Assembly (NCBI GenBank): GCA_937922745.1
Contig: CALAJO010000088.1
Coordinates: 1 to 57,842, forward strand
DNA length: 57,842 bases
Origin: an uncultured cyanobacterium
Lineage (GTDB): Bacteria > Cyanobacteriota > Vampirovibrionia > Vampirovibrionales > JAGQHJ01
Direction: 5' to 3'
The notes below the pieces were generated by a model that had not been told where the DNA came from, did no database searches, and saw only the letters and a list, made by a program, of their open reading frames with translations. Each line of letters begins with the position of its first letter. Within the stretch, counting starts at the first letter, position 1. Positions 18,507 to 27,121 of the stretch are shown here, piece by piece. Made by a program: the position numbers and the translations under genes.

Positions 18507-19418
18507 TCAACCTTTGCTTCCCTGATAATGACACAAATTTGCAAAACGCTGATCCATCGCCTCATAGGCTGGATAATCAATCAATCCGTACAATTCCTGG
18601 CGGGTCTGCATCCTGTCCAGAAAGCCCGCCTGGGTTCCAGCCTCCCTTAATTCCGTCAAAGCCTCCTGAACCGCCTTCATCATGACACGAAAAGCCGTCA
18701 TCGGAAAGATGACGATTTTATAACCCAGCGCGTCAAAATCCTGCACGCTGAGATAAGGGCTTTTCCCGAACTCCGTCATGTTCGCCAGGAGCGGAATCTG
18801 GATAGTCTTCGCAAACAGCGCGAACTCCTCGCGCGACTGCATGGCTTCGGCAAAGATCATGTCGGCCCCGGCTTCCACATAAGCCTGCGCCCGCTTCAGA
18901 GCATCTTCCATGCCGGTTACGCCACGCGCATCCACACGGGCAATAATCAGGAAATCCGGATTTTGCCGGGCATTACAAGCGGCTACAATCTTGGCCTGCA
19001 TGTCCTCAACCGGGATCAACTGCTTTCCTTCCAGGTGTCCGCAGCGCTTGGGGGCCAACTGATCCTCGATATGGATGCCCGCCAGGCCCTTCTGCTCAAA
19101 CTGCTGGACCGTTCGCATCACCTGTAGGGCTTCTCCATAACCGGTGTCGGCATCGCTAATCACCGGAATATCCACAGCATCGGCAATGTAGCCAGCAAAC
19201 TGGGCCAGCTCGGTCATGCTCAGCATCCCGATATCCGGGTAGCCGGTCATGCCATTGATGATTCCCGCCCCTGTGATATAAACGCCTTCAAAACCGGCAG
19301 TTTCAATCAGTTTGGCGGTTGCCGCGTTGAACGCGCCCGGCATCGCAACAATCCCAGGCGCTTGCAAGCGCTGCCGGAGTTGGGTTGCCATGTTGCGTTT
19401 GGGACGGATAATCGACAT
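18507..19418 (-). CDS. prpB: 2-methylisocitrate lyase
   Basis: 303 residues of the isocitrate lyase/PEP mutase superfamily. The active-site loop KRCGH (catalytic C126) and the metal/substrate segments DADTGYG and GIHIEDQLAPK are present, matching PrpB rather than the longer AceA. It cleaves 2-methylisocitrate to pyruvate and succinate, the final step of the 2-methylcitrate cycle. The start lies two bases after the prpD stop and has no strong ribosome site, so it is probably translated by coupling. Confidence 0.93.
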   Translation of the reverse strand: MSIIRPKRNMATQLRQRLQAPGIVAMPGAFNAATAKLIETAGFEGVYITGAGIINGMTGYPDIGMLSMTELAQFAGYIADAVDIPVISDADTGYGEALQVMRTVQQFEQKGLAGIHIEDQLAPKRCGHLEGKQLIPVEDMQAKIVAACNARQNPDFLIIARVDARGVTGMEDALKRAQAYVEAGADMIFAEAMQSREEFALFAKTIQIPLLANMTEFGKSPYLSVQDFDALGYKIVIFPMTAFRVMMKAVQEALTELREAGTQAGFLDRMQTRQELYGLIDYPAYEAMDQRFANLCHYQGSKG

Positions 19419-19420
19419 GG

Positions 19421-20821
19421 CTAGACGGCAAAGGCCTCCAGCACATCGCCGATTTCATCCAGGTTTTCCAGGTTCCAGAGCTGGGTTAGCAGATATTCGA
19501 TCTGATCCTTGGAAAGGACACGGGAGGCGAGCCTGCGGAATTTATCTTCCACCTCCTCATCGGTCATCGGGTTTTTGGCGTGGCCGCGCGGATACGTCAC
19601 TTGCTGGGAGTATTCTTTCCCATCTTTGGTCTTGATTTTCAGCAGGTTCGGGATGCCTTCCGGGTACAGCTTGTTCAGTTCCTCGTTGCGATGAATCCGG
19701 ATTTTCTGGATCAGGTTGCTGATGCGAGCGTCGGCCAGGTGCCGCTCATCAAATTGCTCCAGATCCACCTGCCCATCAATCAGGGCGACAGCGACACAGT
19801 ACGGCAGGCTATGATCCGCAGTTTCGCGGCTCTTGGGGAACCATTTCTCTTCTTCCCCGCCAATAATGTCAACTGCGGCGTTAAAGGTGTCAACATCAAT
19901 GCTCTCGATGTTTTCGAACCCACCAAGTTGAGGACGGAGTTGCAATGCGGCGTCAATGGCGCTTTGCGAGTGGTATTCCGCAGGCCAGAACTTGATGCTG
20001 GTGTTGTTAATCATAAACGGCACTCCTTCGCCCCCGAATTTGGGCGCGAGGTCAAACGGGCCGGAAACTTGTTTCTTGAATCCCATTTCCCCTTCAAAAA
20101 TATGGGACGGGCCGGTCATCCCGTGCCAGGCCAGGCGGGCGGCAAACACGGCATTACGGGAGGCATTGGCAAACGCGGCCCCTTTCCAGTGAGAAAGCTC
20201 TCCCACACGGGTTTGCCGCATGGTGACGTTGGCAACCCCGGCCAGGGCCATGGCATGCTCGGTTTCCTCCGCGGAAAGCTGGAGAATTTTGGCGGCCGCC
20301 AGGGATGCGGAGAACGCGCCATAGGTCACGTGATCCCAGCCGCGGGCACGGATGCTGGCGGCATCACACAGGCGGCACTGGATCTCGTAAGCGAGGGCAA
20401 TGGCGGTGATAATCTCTTCGCCGGTTGCGGCTTCCGGTTCCGCCAGGGCGAAAACGGCGGCGATATTGTCACTGGGGTGCGCAGGCTCCAGGGATAGATA
20501 GGTGTCGTTGTAATCCAGGTAGCGCATCATCAGGCCGTTGGCAAACGCGGCCATTTCCGGCGAAGTTTGCTGGAAAGTGCCCACAACCGTCGCGCCGTAT
20601 GCAGCGGATTCGGTTGTATGGCAAAGGGCGCGGGCAATCTTGGCAGGCTCGCCCAGGTAAGCACCCATCGCGCAGGCCAGAGCGTCGATCACGCGGCGCT
20701 TTACCTCATGGACGGCTTCGGGTGTTAACTTGTCAAACGTCAGAAACTGGCTGTAATCGATAAACCGCGCAACGACACTATCGCGTTGGGTAACTGCCTT
20801 TTTCTCTGCAACCGTACTCAT
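19421..20821 (-). CDS. prpD: 2-methylcitrate dehydratase (MmgE/PrpD family)
   Basis: 466 residues from the ATG at 20821. A TTG-started version 11 codons longer is possible, but AAGGAGG lies between the two starts, upstream of 20821. The MmgE/PrpD fold is recognised from DALACAMGAYLGEPAKIARAL near residue 40, the RGWDHVTYGAFSASLAAAKIL segment, and KFWPAEYHSQSAIDAAL. It dehydrates 2-methylcitrate to 2-methyl-cis-aconitate. Expected length is about 480. First gene of the minus-strand prpDBC operon; no separate methylaconitate hydratase is seen here, so aconitase elsewhere must complete the cycle. Confidence 0.9.
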   Translation of the reverse strand: MSTVAEKKAVTQRDSVVARFIDYSQFLTFDKLTPEAVHEVKRRVIDALACAMGAYLGEPAKIARALCHTTESAAYGATVVGTFQQTSPEMAAFANGLMMRYLDYNDTYLSLEPAHPSDNIAAVFALAEPEAATGEEIITAIALAYEIQCRLCDAASIRARGWDHVTYGAFSASLAAAKILQLSAEETEHAMALAGVANVTMRQTRVGELSHWKGAAFANASRNAVFAARLAWHGMTGPSHIFEGEMGFKKQVSGPFDLAPKFGGEGVPFMINNTSIKFWPAEYHSQSAIDAALQLRPQLGGFENIESIDVDTFNAAVDIIGGEEEKWFPKSRETADHSLPYCVAVALIDGQVDLEQFDERHLADARISNLIQKIRIHRNEELNKLYPEGIPNLLKIKTKDGKEYSQQVTYPRGHAKNPMTDEEVEDKFRRLASRVLSKDQIEYLLTQLWNLENLDEIGDVLEAFAV

Positions 20822-20920
20822 TCCGACCCGAACCTCCTTATGCTCCATTAACAACGGGACTTGCCCCCCAGGTTAAAGGCGTAACCGCATGACGTCCCGT
20901 AACCGAGAAATGACCTCCTC

Positions 20921-20949
20921 ACCTTATCGCAGGGGGACTTTCAGATCAA
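20921..20949 (-). promoter_or_regulatory. Candidate promoter for prpDBC
   Basis: Minus strand TTGATC (20949-20944), 17 bases, TAAGGT (20926-20921). Transcription would start near 20914, giving a leader of about 93 bases before prpD. The -10 is weak, so confidence is limited. Confidence 0.45.
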
Positions 20950-21034
20950 GCGTCCGCCCATGTTCTACGCAAATAATATGAACATCGGCAGCGCGGGATT
21001 TGATAAAATTAACAATTATTGGCTGAGTGGAAGA

Positions 21035-21925
21035 ATGGCACCGATGACAAACCCGCAGTATGGTAGCGCCTCCGTAGTAGATATTGTGAGCTTCGGCTAC
21101 AAGAAAATGTTTGAAAACCTGTGGCCGCTTACGCGTATGTGCTTGCCTATTCTTATTTTAAACGGCGTTACGTGGGGCATGATCCAGCAGGAAATGGTGG
21201 GCTTCCAGGATCGCAAAGACAATCTGAGCCTGAATGACCTGCTCCAGATGGGGTTGTCGTTTGTGGTTCTCTTTTTTGTCTCTATTTTGCTCTATTACCT
21301 GATGTACGCCATCGTTCGCTATTGCCGCGATCTCTACCGGGATGAACTGGAAGAGCCCTGGTATCAGTATCTGTTTCCGAAAAAAAGCCTGCTGGGTGTT
21401 CTCGGCCTGGGCTTTCTCCAGGTTGCAGCATCAATTCCCGCCATCGTAATTATTGTGATTGGCTTTCTCTTTCTCATCGTTCCCGGCGTGGCGATGCTGA
21501 TGCTGTTTGGTTATGGCTGCTACCTGGTCTACCTGGTTTACATCGACAAACCGGAAAGAGGAGTATTCGACTCGATCCGCTATACCGTTGAGCTGGTTAA
21601 GCCCAATTGGCTTCGAACGATTGGGCTGGCTTGCGTTGTCACGCTGATCAATATGATTATTTCCATCCCGTTCAGTGTGGTTAGTAGTATCATTTCTGCT
21701 GTGGCCCAACTCATGCCCAGCCTTCAGCAAAGTTTTCTGTACTTCCTCACCAATGCCGTTCTCTATACCGCAATGTACTGGGTGCAAATGGTGATTGGGG
21801 TTGGTGGGGTTGCCTTTGTCCTGTACCGCTACCTGTTTGATATGGAATACCGGCAAGCCAGTGAGGCCGCCATTGCAGACGAGAAGTTGCAAAACCGCAT
21901 TTTCCCCGCGTCCGAGAATCGATAG
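21035..21925 (+). CDS. Multi-pass membrane protein at head of MoxR/DUF58 cluster
   Basis: About 296 residues with some five or six hydrophobic helices (for example LPILILNGVTWGMI, FVVLFFVSILLYYLMYAIV, IPAIVIIVIGFLFLIVPGVAML). It resembles uncharacterised glycerophosphoryl-diester-phosphodiesterase-like or DUF975-type integral membrane proteins, but no motif assigns a function. The start is uncertain: ATGs at 20960, 21035 and 21044 are in frame; the sequence before 21035 looks non-coding, and GGAAG lies ten bases before 21044. It ends 14 bases before the DUF4129 gene and is probably in that operon. Confidence 0.75.
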   Translation: MAPMTNPQYGSASVVDIVSFGYKKMFENLWPLTRMCLPILILNGVTWGMIQQEMVGFQDRKDNLSLNDLLQMGLSFVVLFFVSILLYYLMYAIVRYCRDLYRDELEEPWYQYLFPKKSLLGVLGLGFLQVAASIPAIVIIVIGFLFLIVPGVAMLMLFGYGCYLVYLVYIDKPERGVFDSIRYTVELVKPNWLRTIGLACVVTLINMIISIPFSVVSSIISAVAQLMPSLQQSFLYFLTNAVLYTAMYWVQMVIGVGGVAFVLYRYLFDMEYRQASEAAIADEKLQNRIFPASENR

Positions 21926-21939
21926 GGCACGCATTCAAG

Positions 21940-22602
21940 GTGGTTTCGCAGAGTAACGAGGATCTCCGGCTGGAGGCAGGCGCCATTCTGGATGGCGCCG
22001 ATTATCAGCGTTACTTGCAGGATGCGCCAAAGGAAAATACGTTTAACTTCGGCGAATGGCTAGGCAAGTGGCTAAACCAGCACCTTCCCAAGGAGATGAA
22101 TATACCGCCGCAAACCTGGCCTATGATTGAATGGGCCTTTAAAATCGCTTCGGTAATTTTACTGGCTGCGGTGGTTATTTTCCTGGCTTGGTGGCTTTAT
22201 CGCCATTTCCGGGAACGGCACGTCAAACTGGCGGGGCAGCCCCGCGTTTCCGAGAAACAACGTATCCAAGCGCAGGAATCCTTTATTCAGCAAGCCCAGG
22301 CTGCTTTTGAGCAGGGAGATTACCGCCACGCGATCCATTTTCTTTTTCTGGCCAGCGTCAGCCGCGTGGTGAGAGATGCATTCTTCAGCGGCACGGCCAA
22401 TATGACGAACCGGGAAATTGCCCGTGAAAGCGACTTTACTCGTTACCGCGCCGAGACAGGGATGCAAACGCTCTTTTCGCAAATGGTGTTCTTCGATGAG
22501 CCGCGATGGTTTGGCACCCAACCGGCCACGGCTGAAGATTACCGAACCTTTGAACAATTCTACCGGCAATTCCAGGACAAGGTGGGCGCGCATGCCTCCT
22601 AA
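21940..22602 (+). CDS. DUF4129-domain membrane protein
   Basis: 220 residues with one membrane span (ASVILLAAVVIFLAWWLY, about residues 70-88) and a cytoplasmic C-terminal DUF4129 domain (QAQAAFEQGDYRHAIHFLFL, then NREIARE and FDEPRWFG). GTG start, weak AAGG just before it. In many bacteria this family lies beside MoxR ATPases and DUF58 proteins, as here. Its 3' end overlaps the next start by 11 bases. Confidence 0.85.
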   Translation: MVSQSNEDLRLEAGAILDGADYQRYLQDAPKENTFNFGEWLGKWLNQHLPKEMNIPPQTWPMIEWAFKIASVILLAAVVIFLAWWLYRHFRERHVKLAGQPRVSEKQRIQAQESFIQQAQAAFEQGDYRHAIHFLFLASVSRVVRDAFFSGTANMTNREIARESDFTRYRAETGMQTLFSQMVFFDEPRWFGTQPATAEDYRTFEQFYRQFQDKVGAHAS

Positions 22603-23902
22603 ACGCCTGCTGATCTTCCTGGCCGTGTTTGCCTTTATCGTGGGCTGGACGATTTTCTCACCCATCATGGATCGGATGATGCTGGAGTCCAAAAACCTCA
22701 CCGGCAGCCTAAGTACGTCGCCTTACGGTTACAAGGCGTTATCCGAACTATTGGAACGGGTTCAGGAGCAACCCGTGTCGCTATGGGAGCATTCCGTCAT
22801 GAATCTGCCGCTGGGTCAACCGCACACCATCTGGTTTATCGAGCCAGGGCCGGGCCTGTTTATTGAAAGCGAAGCCTACGCGAACCGGATGCGTACCGTA
22901 GCCGAGCAAGGACATCACTTGGTGTTCGTTTTGAATCGCCGCACGATGAAGTTTAATCCCTTAAAGCCTACCCAGCCGGTGTTAGGCCATCTAAAGGATT
23001 GGTATGGCCTGGACTTGGCCACCGAGAATACGGATCTCCCCGATTTAAAGACCGTGAGTGTAAAGGATGCCCTACCAAGCCGAGATATTGCGGAACTGGG
23101 CTTCTTACCGACCGAGATGCGGCAGCAAGGGAAGGTGCGGCAGCCGACGCATTACTTTAACGACCCGGTAATGCTGAACTTCAAACCAATGGAACTCCCG
23201 TCGGAGCAGGTTTTACTGAGAACCGAAAACGGCTCGCCGCTGCTGGTACATATCCCGTATGGCAAAGGGCGCATTACGGTCTTTCCCAACAGCTTTTTCT
23301 TCCAGAATGCGCAATTGACGCATGACGACAACGCTGCCCTGGCCGTAGCCATCCAGGAGCTGACGCCGGATCAGCCCATCCTGTTTGAGGTCTACTCTAC
23401 CGGGATTCGCAACAACAAGGATATCCTGACGTACCTGGCAACAGGCAAGGGATTTGCCTTTATGTTGACTTGCGGGTTGATGTTGTTGGCACTATGCATC
23501 TGGATTGCACGGCGTCCGATGAAGGTGCAGTACACCGGCAAGGCATCCGATGAGCGCCATTTTACGCAAGCGCATTTTATTAACGCCCTGAGCCGCCATT
23601 ATGTCATGTCGAAGGATTGGCAAGGATTGTCCCGAAAGATGCTGAAGCCGCTACAAGCCCGCCTGGATCAGCTTTATCCGGGCAGGACACTTCAGGAACA
23701 GATGAAGGCCGTTGCGGAAAATCCATATTATCCGCTATCGTTAGAAGCGTTGCAGGCCGTTTTTGAGCCAAGGACAATCTCGTCGGAAGCGGCGTTTATC
23801 GAATACAGCAAGCATGTGTTGGCAGTAAAAGGAAAGTTGGACGCGCATGACTCCCATCGAACCGTCAGCCGTTATGGCGCCGGCGTTACAAACCGTCGTT
23901 GA
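22592..23902 (+). CDS. DUF4350-domain membrane protein
   Basis: 436 residues from the ATG at 22592, inside the end of the DUF4129 gene. An N-terminal membrane helix (LLIFLAVFAFIVGWTIF), an extracytoplasmic DUF4350 region (SPYGYKALSELLERV, then HLVFVLNRR and HIPYGKGRITVFPNS), a second helix (FAFMLTCGLMLLALCIWIA, about 300-318) and a cytoplasmic tail are readable. DUF4350 often resembles GATase-like domains without catalytic residues. The 3' end overlaps moxR by 56 bases. Confidence 0.85.
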   Translation: MPPKRLLIFLAVFAFIVGWTIFSPIMDRMMLESKNLTGSLSTSPYGYKALSELLERVQEQPVSLWEHSVMNLPLGQPHTIWFIEPGPGLFIESEAYANRMRTVAEQGHHLVFVLNRRTMKFNPLKPTQPVLGHLKDWYGLDLATENTDLPDLKTVSVKDALPSRDIAELGFLPTEMRQQGKVRQPTHYFNDPVMLNFKPMELPSEQVLLRTENGSPLLVHIPYGKGRITVFPNSFFFQNAQLTHDDNAALAVAIQELTPDQPILFEVYSTGIRNNKDILTYLATGKGFAFMLTCGLMLLALCIWIARRPMKVQYTGKASDERHFTQAHFINALSRHYVMSKDWQGLSRKMLKPLQARLDQLYPGRTLQEQMKAVAENPYYPLSLEALQAVFEPRTISSEAAFIEYSKHVLAVKGKLDAHDSHRTVSRYGAGVTNRR

Positions 23903-24809
23903 ACCGTTAAGGCACTGGCTCTTTGGCCTGGATGAGCCAATGGAGCAAATCCTGGCAGCGCTGCTGTGTGGTGGCCATATCCTGCTGGAGGGCCCTCCTG
24001 GAACCGCCAAGACCTTGATGGTCAAGCTGATGGCCCAGCGATTTTCCTGCCCATTCAAGCGCATCCAGTTTACACCGGACATGATGCCCGCCGATATCAT
24101 CGGGACACATATTTTTGAGCAACAGCACCAGCAGTTCCGCTTTAACCCAGGGCCGTTGTTCACCACGTTTTTATTGGCGGATGAAATCAACCGCGCCCCG
24201 GCGAAGACGCAATCCGCTCTGCTGGAAAGCATGCAGGAACGCCAGGTAACGGTGGACGGCAAGGCATTTGCATTACCGCCCATGTTTACCGTGTTTGCCA
24301 CACAAAACCCTATTGAACACGATGGCACCTATCCGCTTCCGGAAGCCCAACTGGATCGGTTCCTGTTCAAGATTCACATTCCCTACCCCAGCCCCCAGGC
24401 GGAAATGCAGATCCTGAGGAATCACCATGCCCAGGAGCCGGGCAGCACGGATGTACGAATGGAAGCGGCGATGACGGAAGAATCGCTGCTGGATTTGCGC
24501 CGCCAATGCAATGCGCTGGCCGTGCAGGATTCCATCCTAAACTATGTGCAGCAACTGGTGCAGCAAACCCGGCAGCATCCGGCCATTGCGGTCGGGGCCA
24601 GCCCGCGTGCGGCAATTCTGTGGGTAAAGGCGGCCAAGGCCATGGCCTTTATCGACAAGCGAACCTACGTCATTCCGGACGATATCAAGAAGGTCGGCAA
24701 GCCGTTATTGCGTCATCGTCTCCTGCTGTACCCGCAAGTGGAGCTTGAAGGCCGGACGGTGGACAATATCGTGGACGATCTCTTCCAGGCCGTGCAGCCG
24801 CCGCGCTAG
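23847..24809 (+). CDS. MoxR-family AAA+ ATPase
   Basis: 320 residues. Walker A GPPGTAKT (49-56), Walker B LLADEIN (D112, E113), sensor region FATQNPIEHDGTYPLPEAQLDRF and the lid domain are all present, typical of MoxR proteins. These act as chaperone-like ATPases with a von Willebrand-type partner, here the downstream DUF58 protein. GGAAAG lies before the ATG. Start overlaps the DUF4350 gene; nine bases separate it from DUF58. Confidence 0.93.
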   Translation: MTPIEPSAVMAPALQTVVEPLRHWLFGLDEPMEQILAALLCGGHILLEGPPGTAKTLMVKLMAQRFSCPFKRIQFTPDMMPADIIGTHIFEQQHQQFRFNPGPLFTTFLLADEINRAPAKTQSALLESMQERQVTVDGKAFALPPMFTVFATQNPIEHDGTYPLPEAQLDRFLFKIHIPYPSPQAEMQILRNHHAQEPGSTDVRMEAAMTEESLLDLRRQCNALAVQDSILNYVQQLVQQTRQHPAIAVGASPRAAILWVKAAKAMAFIDKRTYVIPDDIKKVGKPLLRHRLLLYPQVELEGRTVDNIVDDLFQAVQPPR

Positions 24810-24817
24810 GTTAACCT

Positions 24818-26131
24818 ATGGGATTACGTAGCGGCATTCTTCCAAGCAAGCGGTTATTCTGGCTTTTAGGCGCGCTAGGCCTGCTGGCTTTGGGCTGTTT
24901 TTACAGCCGCTGGTTTTTTGTCGCCTGGCTTGCCCTGTTGGGATTACTGGCCATGTTAATACTTCTCGATGCGATATGGCTGCACCATGCTTATTTCAAG
25001 CAGCTAAGCACCCAATGGGATGTCCATCCCACGGCAGGGCAACCGTTCATCCTCAGGCTTAACTTGCAAAACGTCAGCCGGTACCCCATCCGGTGGTCTA
25101 TAGAGCCTGTTCAATCCGATATTTTTAAAAGCCCCGGCAATTTGGAGATTGACGTAAACGGCGCGGCGGCGGCGGTTTCTATTGGCTTAACACCTTTGCA
25201 GCGCGGGGACTTGTCCTGGCCGGGATTGCTAATCTCTCTCTCCAGCTCGGCGGGTTTACTTGAAAAATGGCAGCAATTGCCCAGCGTGCCTATTCCCGTG
25301 TATCCAAGGCTGCTGACAAACCGTCAGCAGCATCTTAATCCGGAGCTGCTGATGCAACAGTTAGGACTCAAAGTAAATCGCAACCTTCGCAGCGACCAGG
25401 AGTTTGAATCGCTGCGTCCCTACGTGGTGGGAGACAATTACCGCCACATCGACTGGAAGGCATCGTCCCGGATGCAGACGCTAATTACACGCCAATACCA
25501 GGTCGAGCATCATCATAATGTGCTGGTGTGCATTGATAGTAGCCGCTTAATGGGAACCTTGACCGAAGGGGCAACCAAGCTGGATTGGGCCATTGAAGCC
25601 ACCCTGCATCTGGCATGGCTTGCGGCGCGCTTTCAGGATCGAATCGGCCTGGTGGTTTTTTCCGATCGGGTACACCAATGGATAAAGCCCCGGACAAACC
25701 CGACGGAAGTCTTCTTAAATGCACTTTACCCGCTTAAATGCTCGGTTGTGGAAGCCGATCTCTACGCGACCTGCCTTTCCATCCTGGCCCACGAAAAGAA
25801 ACGCTCCTTGGTTATCTTTCTCAGCGACTTTATGGATGCCGCCAGCCTCGAGCCCAGCCTTCCCGTCTTTTCCAGGCTCAACCGCAAGCATTGCACCGTC
25901 TTTATGGGTGTGGAAGATCCGGCTTATCATCGTCTGCTTTGCGCCCCCAGCGGGGAGAACGCCATGCAACTCTCCCAATATCTTGTGGCGCAGGATGCTG
26001 TCAGACGCCGAGAAAAGATACTGGAACAATTAAGGGGCCTGGGCCTCCAGGCCGGGTCTGCCCGCCCTGAAAACCTGGTTCAACAGGTAATGGATGCGTA
26101 CCTGGAGATCAAGTTTTCCGGTCGAATTTAA
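24818..26131 (+). CDS. DUF58-domain protein with vWA-like fold
   Basis: 437 residues. Two N-terminal membrane helices (residues ~10-50) are followed by a beta-rich region and the DUF58 signature GDNYRHIDWKASSRMQTLITRQY. A vWA-like core follows, with VCIDSSRLMG where the metal-site DxSxS motif would be; the second Ser of that motif is not kept. Partner of MoxR ATPases. Last gene of the five-gene cluster; no convincing terminator hairpin follows. Confidence 0.9.
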   Translation: MGLRSGILPSKRLFWLLGALGLLALGCFYSRWFFVAWLALLGLLAMLILLDAIWLHHAYFKQLSTQWDVHPTAGQPFILRLNLQNVSRYPIRWSIEPVQSDIFKSPGNLEIDVNGAAAAVSIGLTPLQRGDLSWPGLLISLSSSAGLLEKWQQLPSVPIPVYPRLLTNRQQHLNPELLMQQLGLKVNRNLRSDQEFESLRPYVVGDNYRHIDWKASSRMQTLITRQYQVEHHHNVLVCIDSSRLMGTLTEGATKLDWAIEATLHLAWLAARFQDRIGLVVFSDRVHQWIKPRTNPTEVFLNALYPLKCSVVEADLYATCLSILAHEKKRSLVIFLSDFMDAASLEPSLPVFSRLNRKHCTVFMGVEDPAYHRLLCAPSGENAMQLSQYLVAQDAVRRREKILEQLRGLGLQAGSARPENLVQQVMDAYLEIKFSGRI

Positions 26132-26349
26132 CAAACCTAATAGCCTGACTCACGGGCGCTTTAAGTCCTTTTATACTGAAATCTGTTGTTATGGTGGAAA
26201 AATTTTTAAAAAAGGGTTTAAATTCAAGCAGAGACAGGGCATAATTAGGTAAAGAAACGTTTCAATTTTGGTTAAAAAGGCAATTTACCGGGAAAAATAG
26301 TTTTAAAATCTATAGTAATCGACTTGTAAGCAACGTAAGGAGATGGCGT

Positions 26350-26805
26350 GTGGCTCGAAATAGTATCGATTTACCGACCGAGGATTTGATACTGACCCTG
26401 GATAACACGTCCAAGGCAATGCCAGGCTTCCTTAAGCTTCAAGACCGCCGTTCGATTCAAGGGGTGTATGCCAAGGCTTTGGCGTCCGGGTTTGTTAAGT
26501 TTACGACGGAAGGGCGCGCTTTAGCCGGACAGGATTCCGTGCAAGGGTTTATCGAACTTGCCGATCTTCACCGGGATTTGACCGAGCAGGCCCATCAATT
26601 CCTGGAGGAAGAGGTTTCCTTCATTTACGAGGACCAGCCCATACAGCCGTTACTGCTCAGCTTTGCCGCTTATCGCCTAAACCAGGTCAGTCGCAAATAT
26701 TACTTTGCCACCTTGCAAAGCCAGCCCACTGCGGTCATCAACGATTTGAAACATGTGATTAAGCAGCGCCAGGAAGAATACGACGAACTGCTTCAGCACA
26801 TTTAG
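26350..26805 (+). CDS. Uncharacterised 151-residue helical protein
   Basis: 151 residues from a GTG with AAGGAG seven bases upstream; the ATG seven bases earlier is in another frame and stops after six codons. The sequence is mostly helical and charged (IELADLHRDLTEQAHQFLEEEV), with no membrane helix, signal or cysteine. No family is recognised. The region upstream (26132-26349) is AT-rich with TATAGT at 26311-26316 as a possible -10. It precedes the sensor kinase but is separated from it by 316 bases, so a functional link is not shown. Confidence 0.7.
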   Translation: MARNSIDLPTEDLILTLDNTSKAMPGFLKLQDRRSIQGVYAKALASGFVKFTTEGRALAGQDSVQGFIELADLHRDLTEQAHQFLEEEVSFIYEDQPIQPLLLSFAAYRLNQVSRKYYFATLQSQPTAVINDLKHVIKQRQEEYDELLQHI

Positions 26806-27121
26806 ATTAATATGGTCATTTCCATGTCGGCAGATGGACTGCTTCCCATTTAAAGTGGGGACTGAACACCGGTTGCTCTTTTCAAGTATGAACCCGTTCT
26901 TCCTTCATTTTCATTTTGATAGTCACTGTCTCGACATCGACCATCATTCTGTCTGAATGGTATAGTAATTTTGCCAAGGGATATTTTCTTTCATACCGCT
27001 TGAGAGATTAAATTAAACGACCGCCGGATGAAGAAAATGAATATTGGGGCTATAGTAAGGTTTCCAATCGTCAGGAAATCCTTATTAACTACTTCTTTGT
27101 ATACAGGATGAGGAGCCCTGT
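26806..27121. other. Intergenic region before sensor kinase
   Basis: 316 bases with no supported gene. TATAGTAA occurs at 26961 (as TGGTATAGT, an extended -10) and again as CTATAGTAA at 27050; either could serve the kinase gene, but neither has a good -35. No strong hairpin seen. Confidence 0.35.

Noticed and set aside
19580-20497. Open frame of 305 codons on the plus strand
   Set aside because: Antisense to prpD; composition is that of a reverse-strand shadow.
26311-27056. Three TATAGTAA boxes as a shared regulon motif
   Set aside because: Too short and AT-rich; no consistent -35 or spacing.
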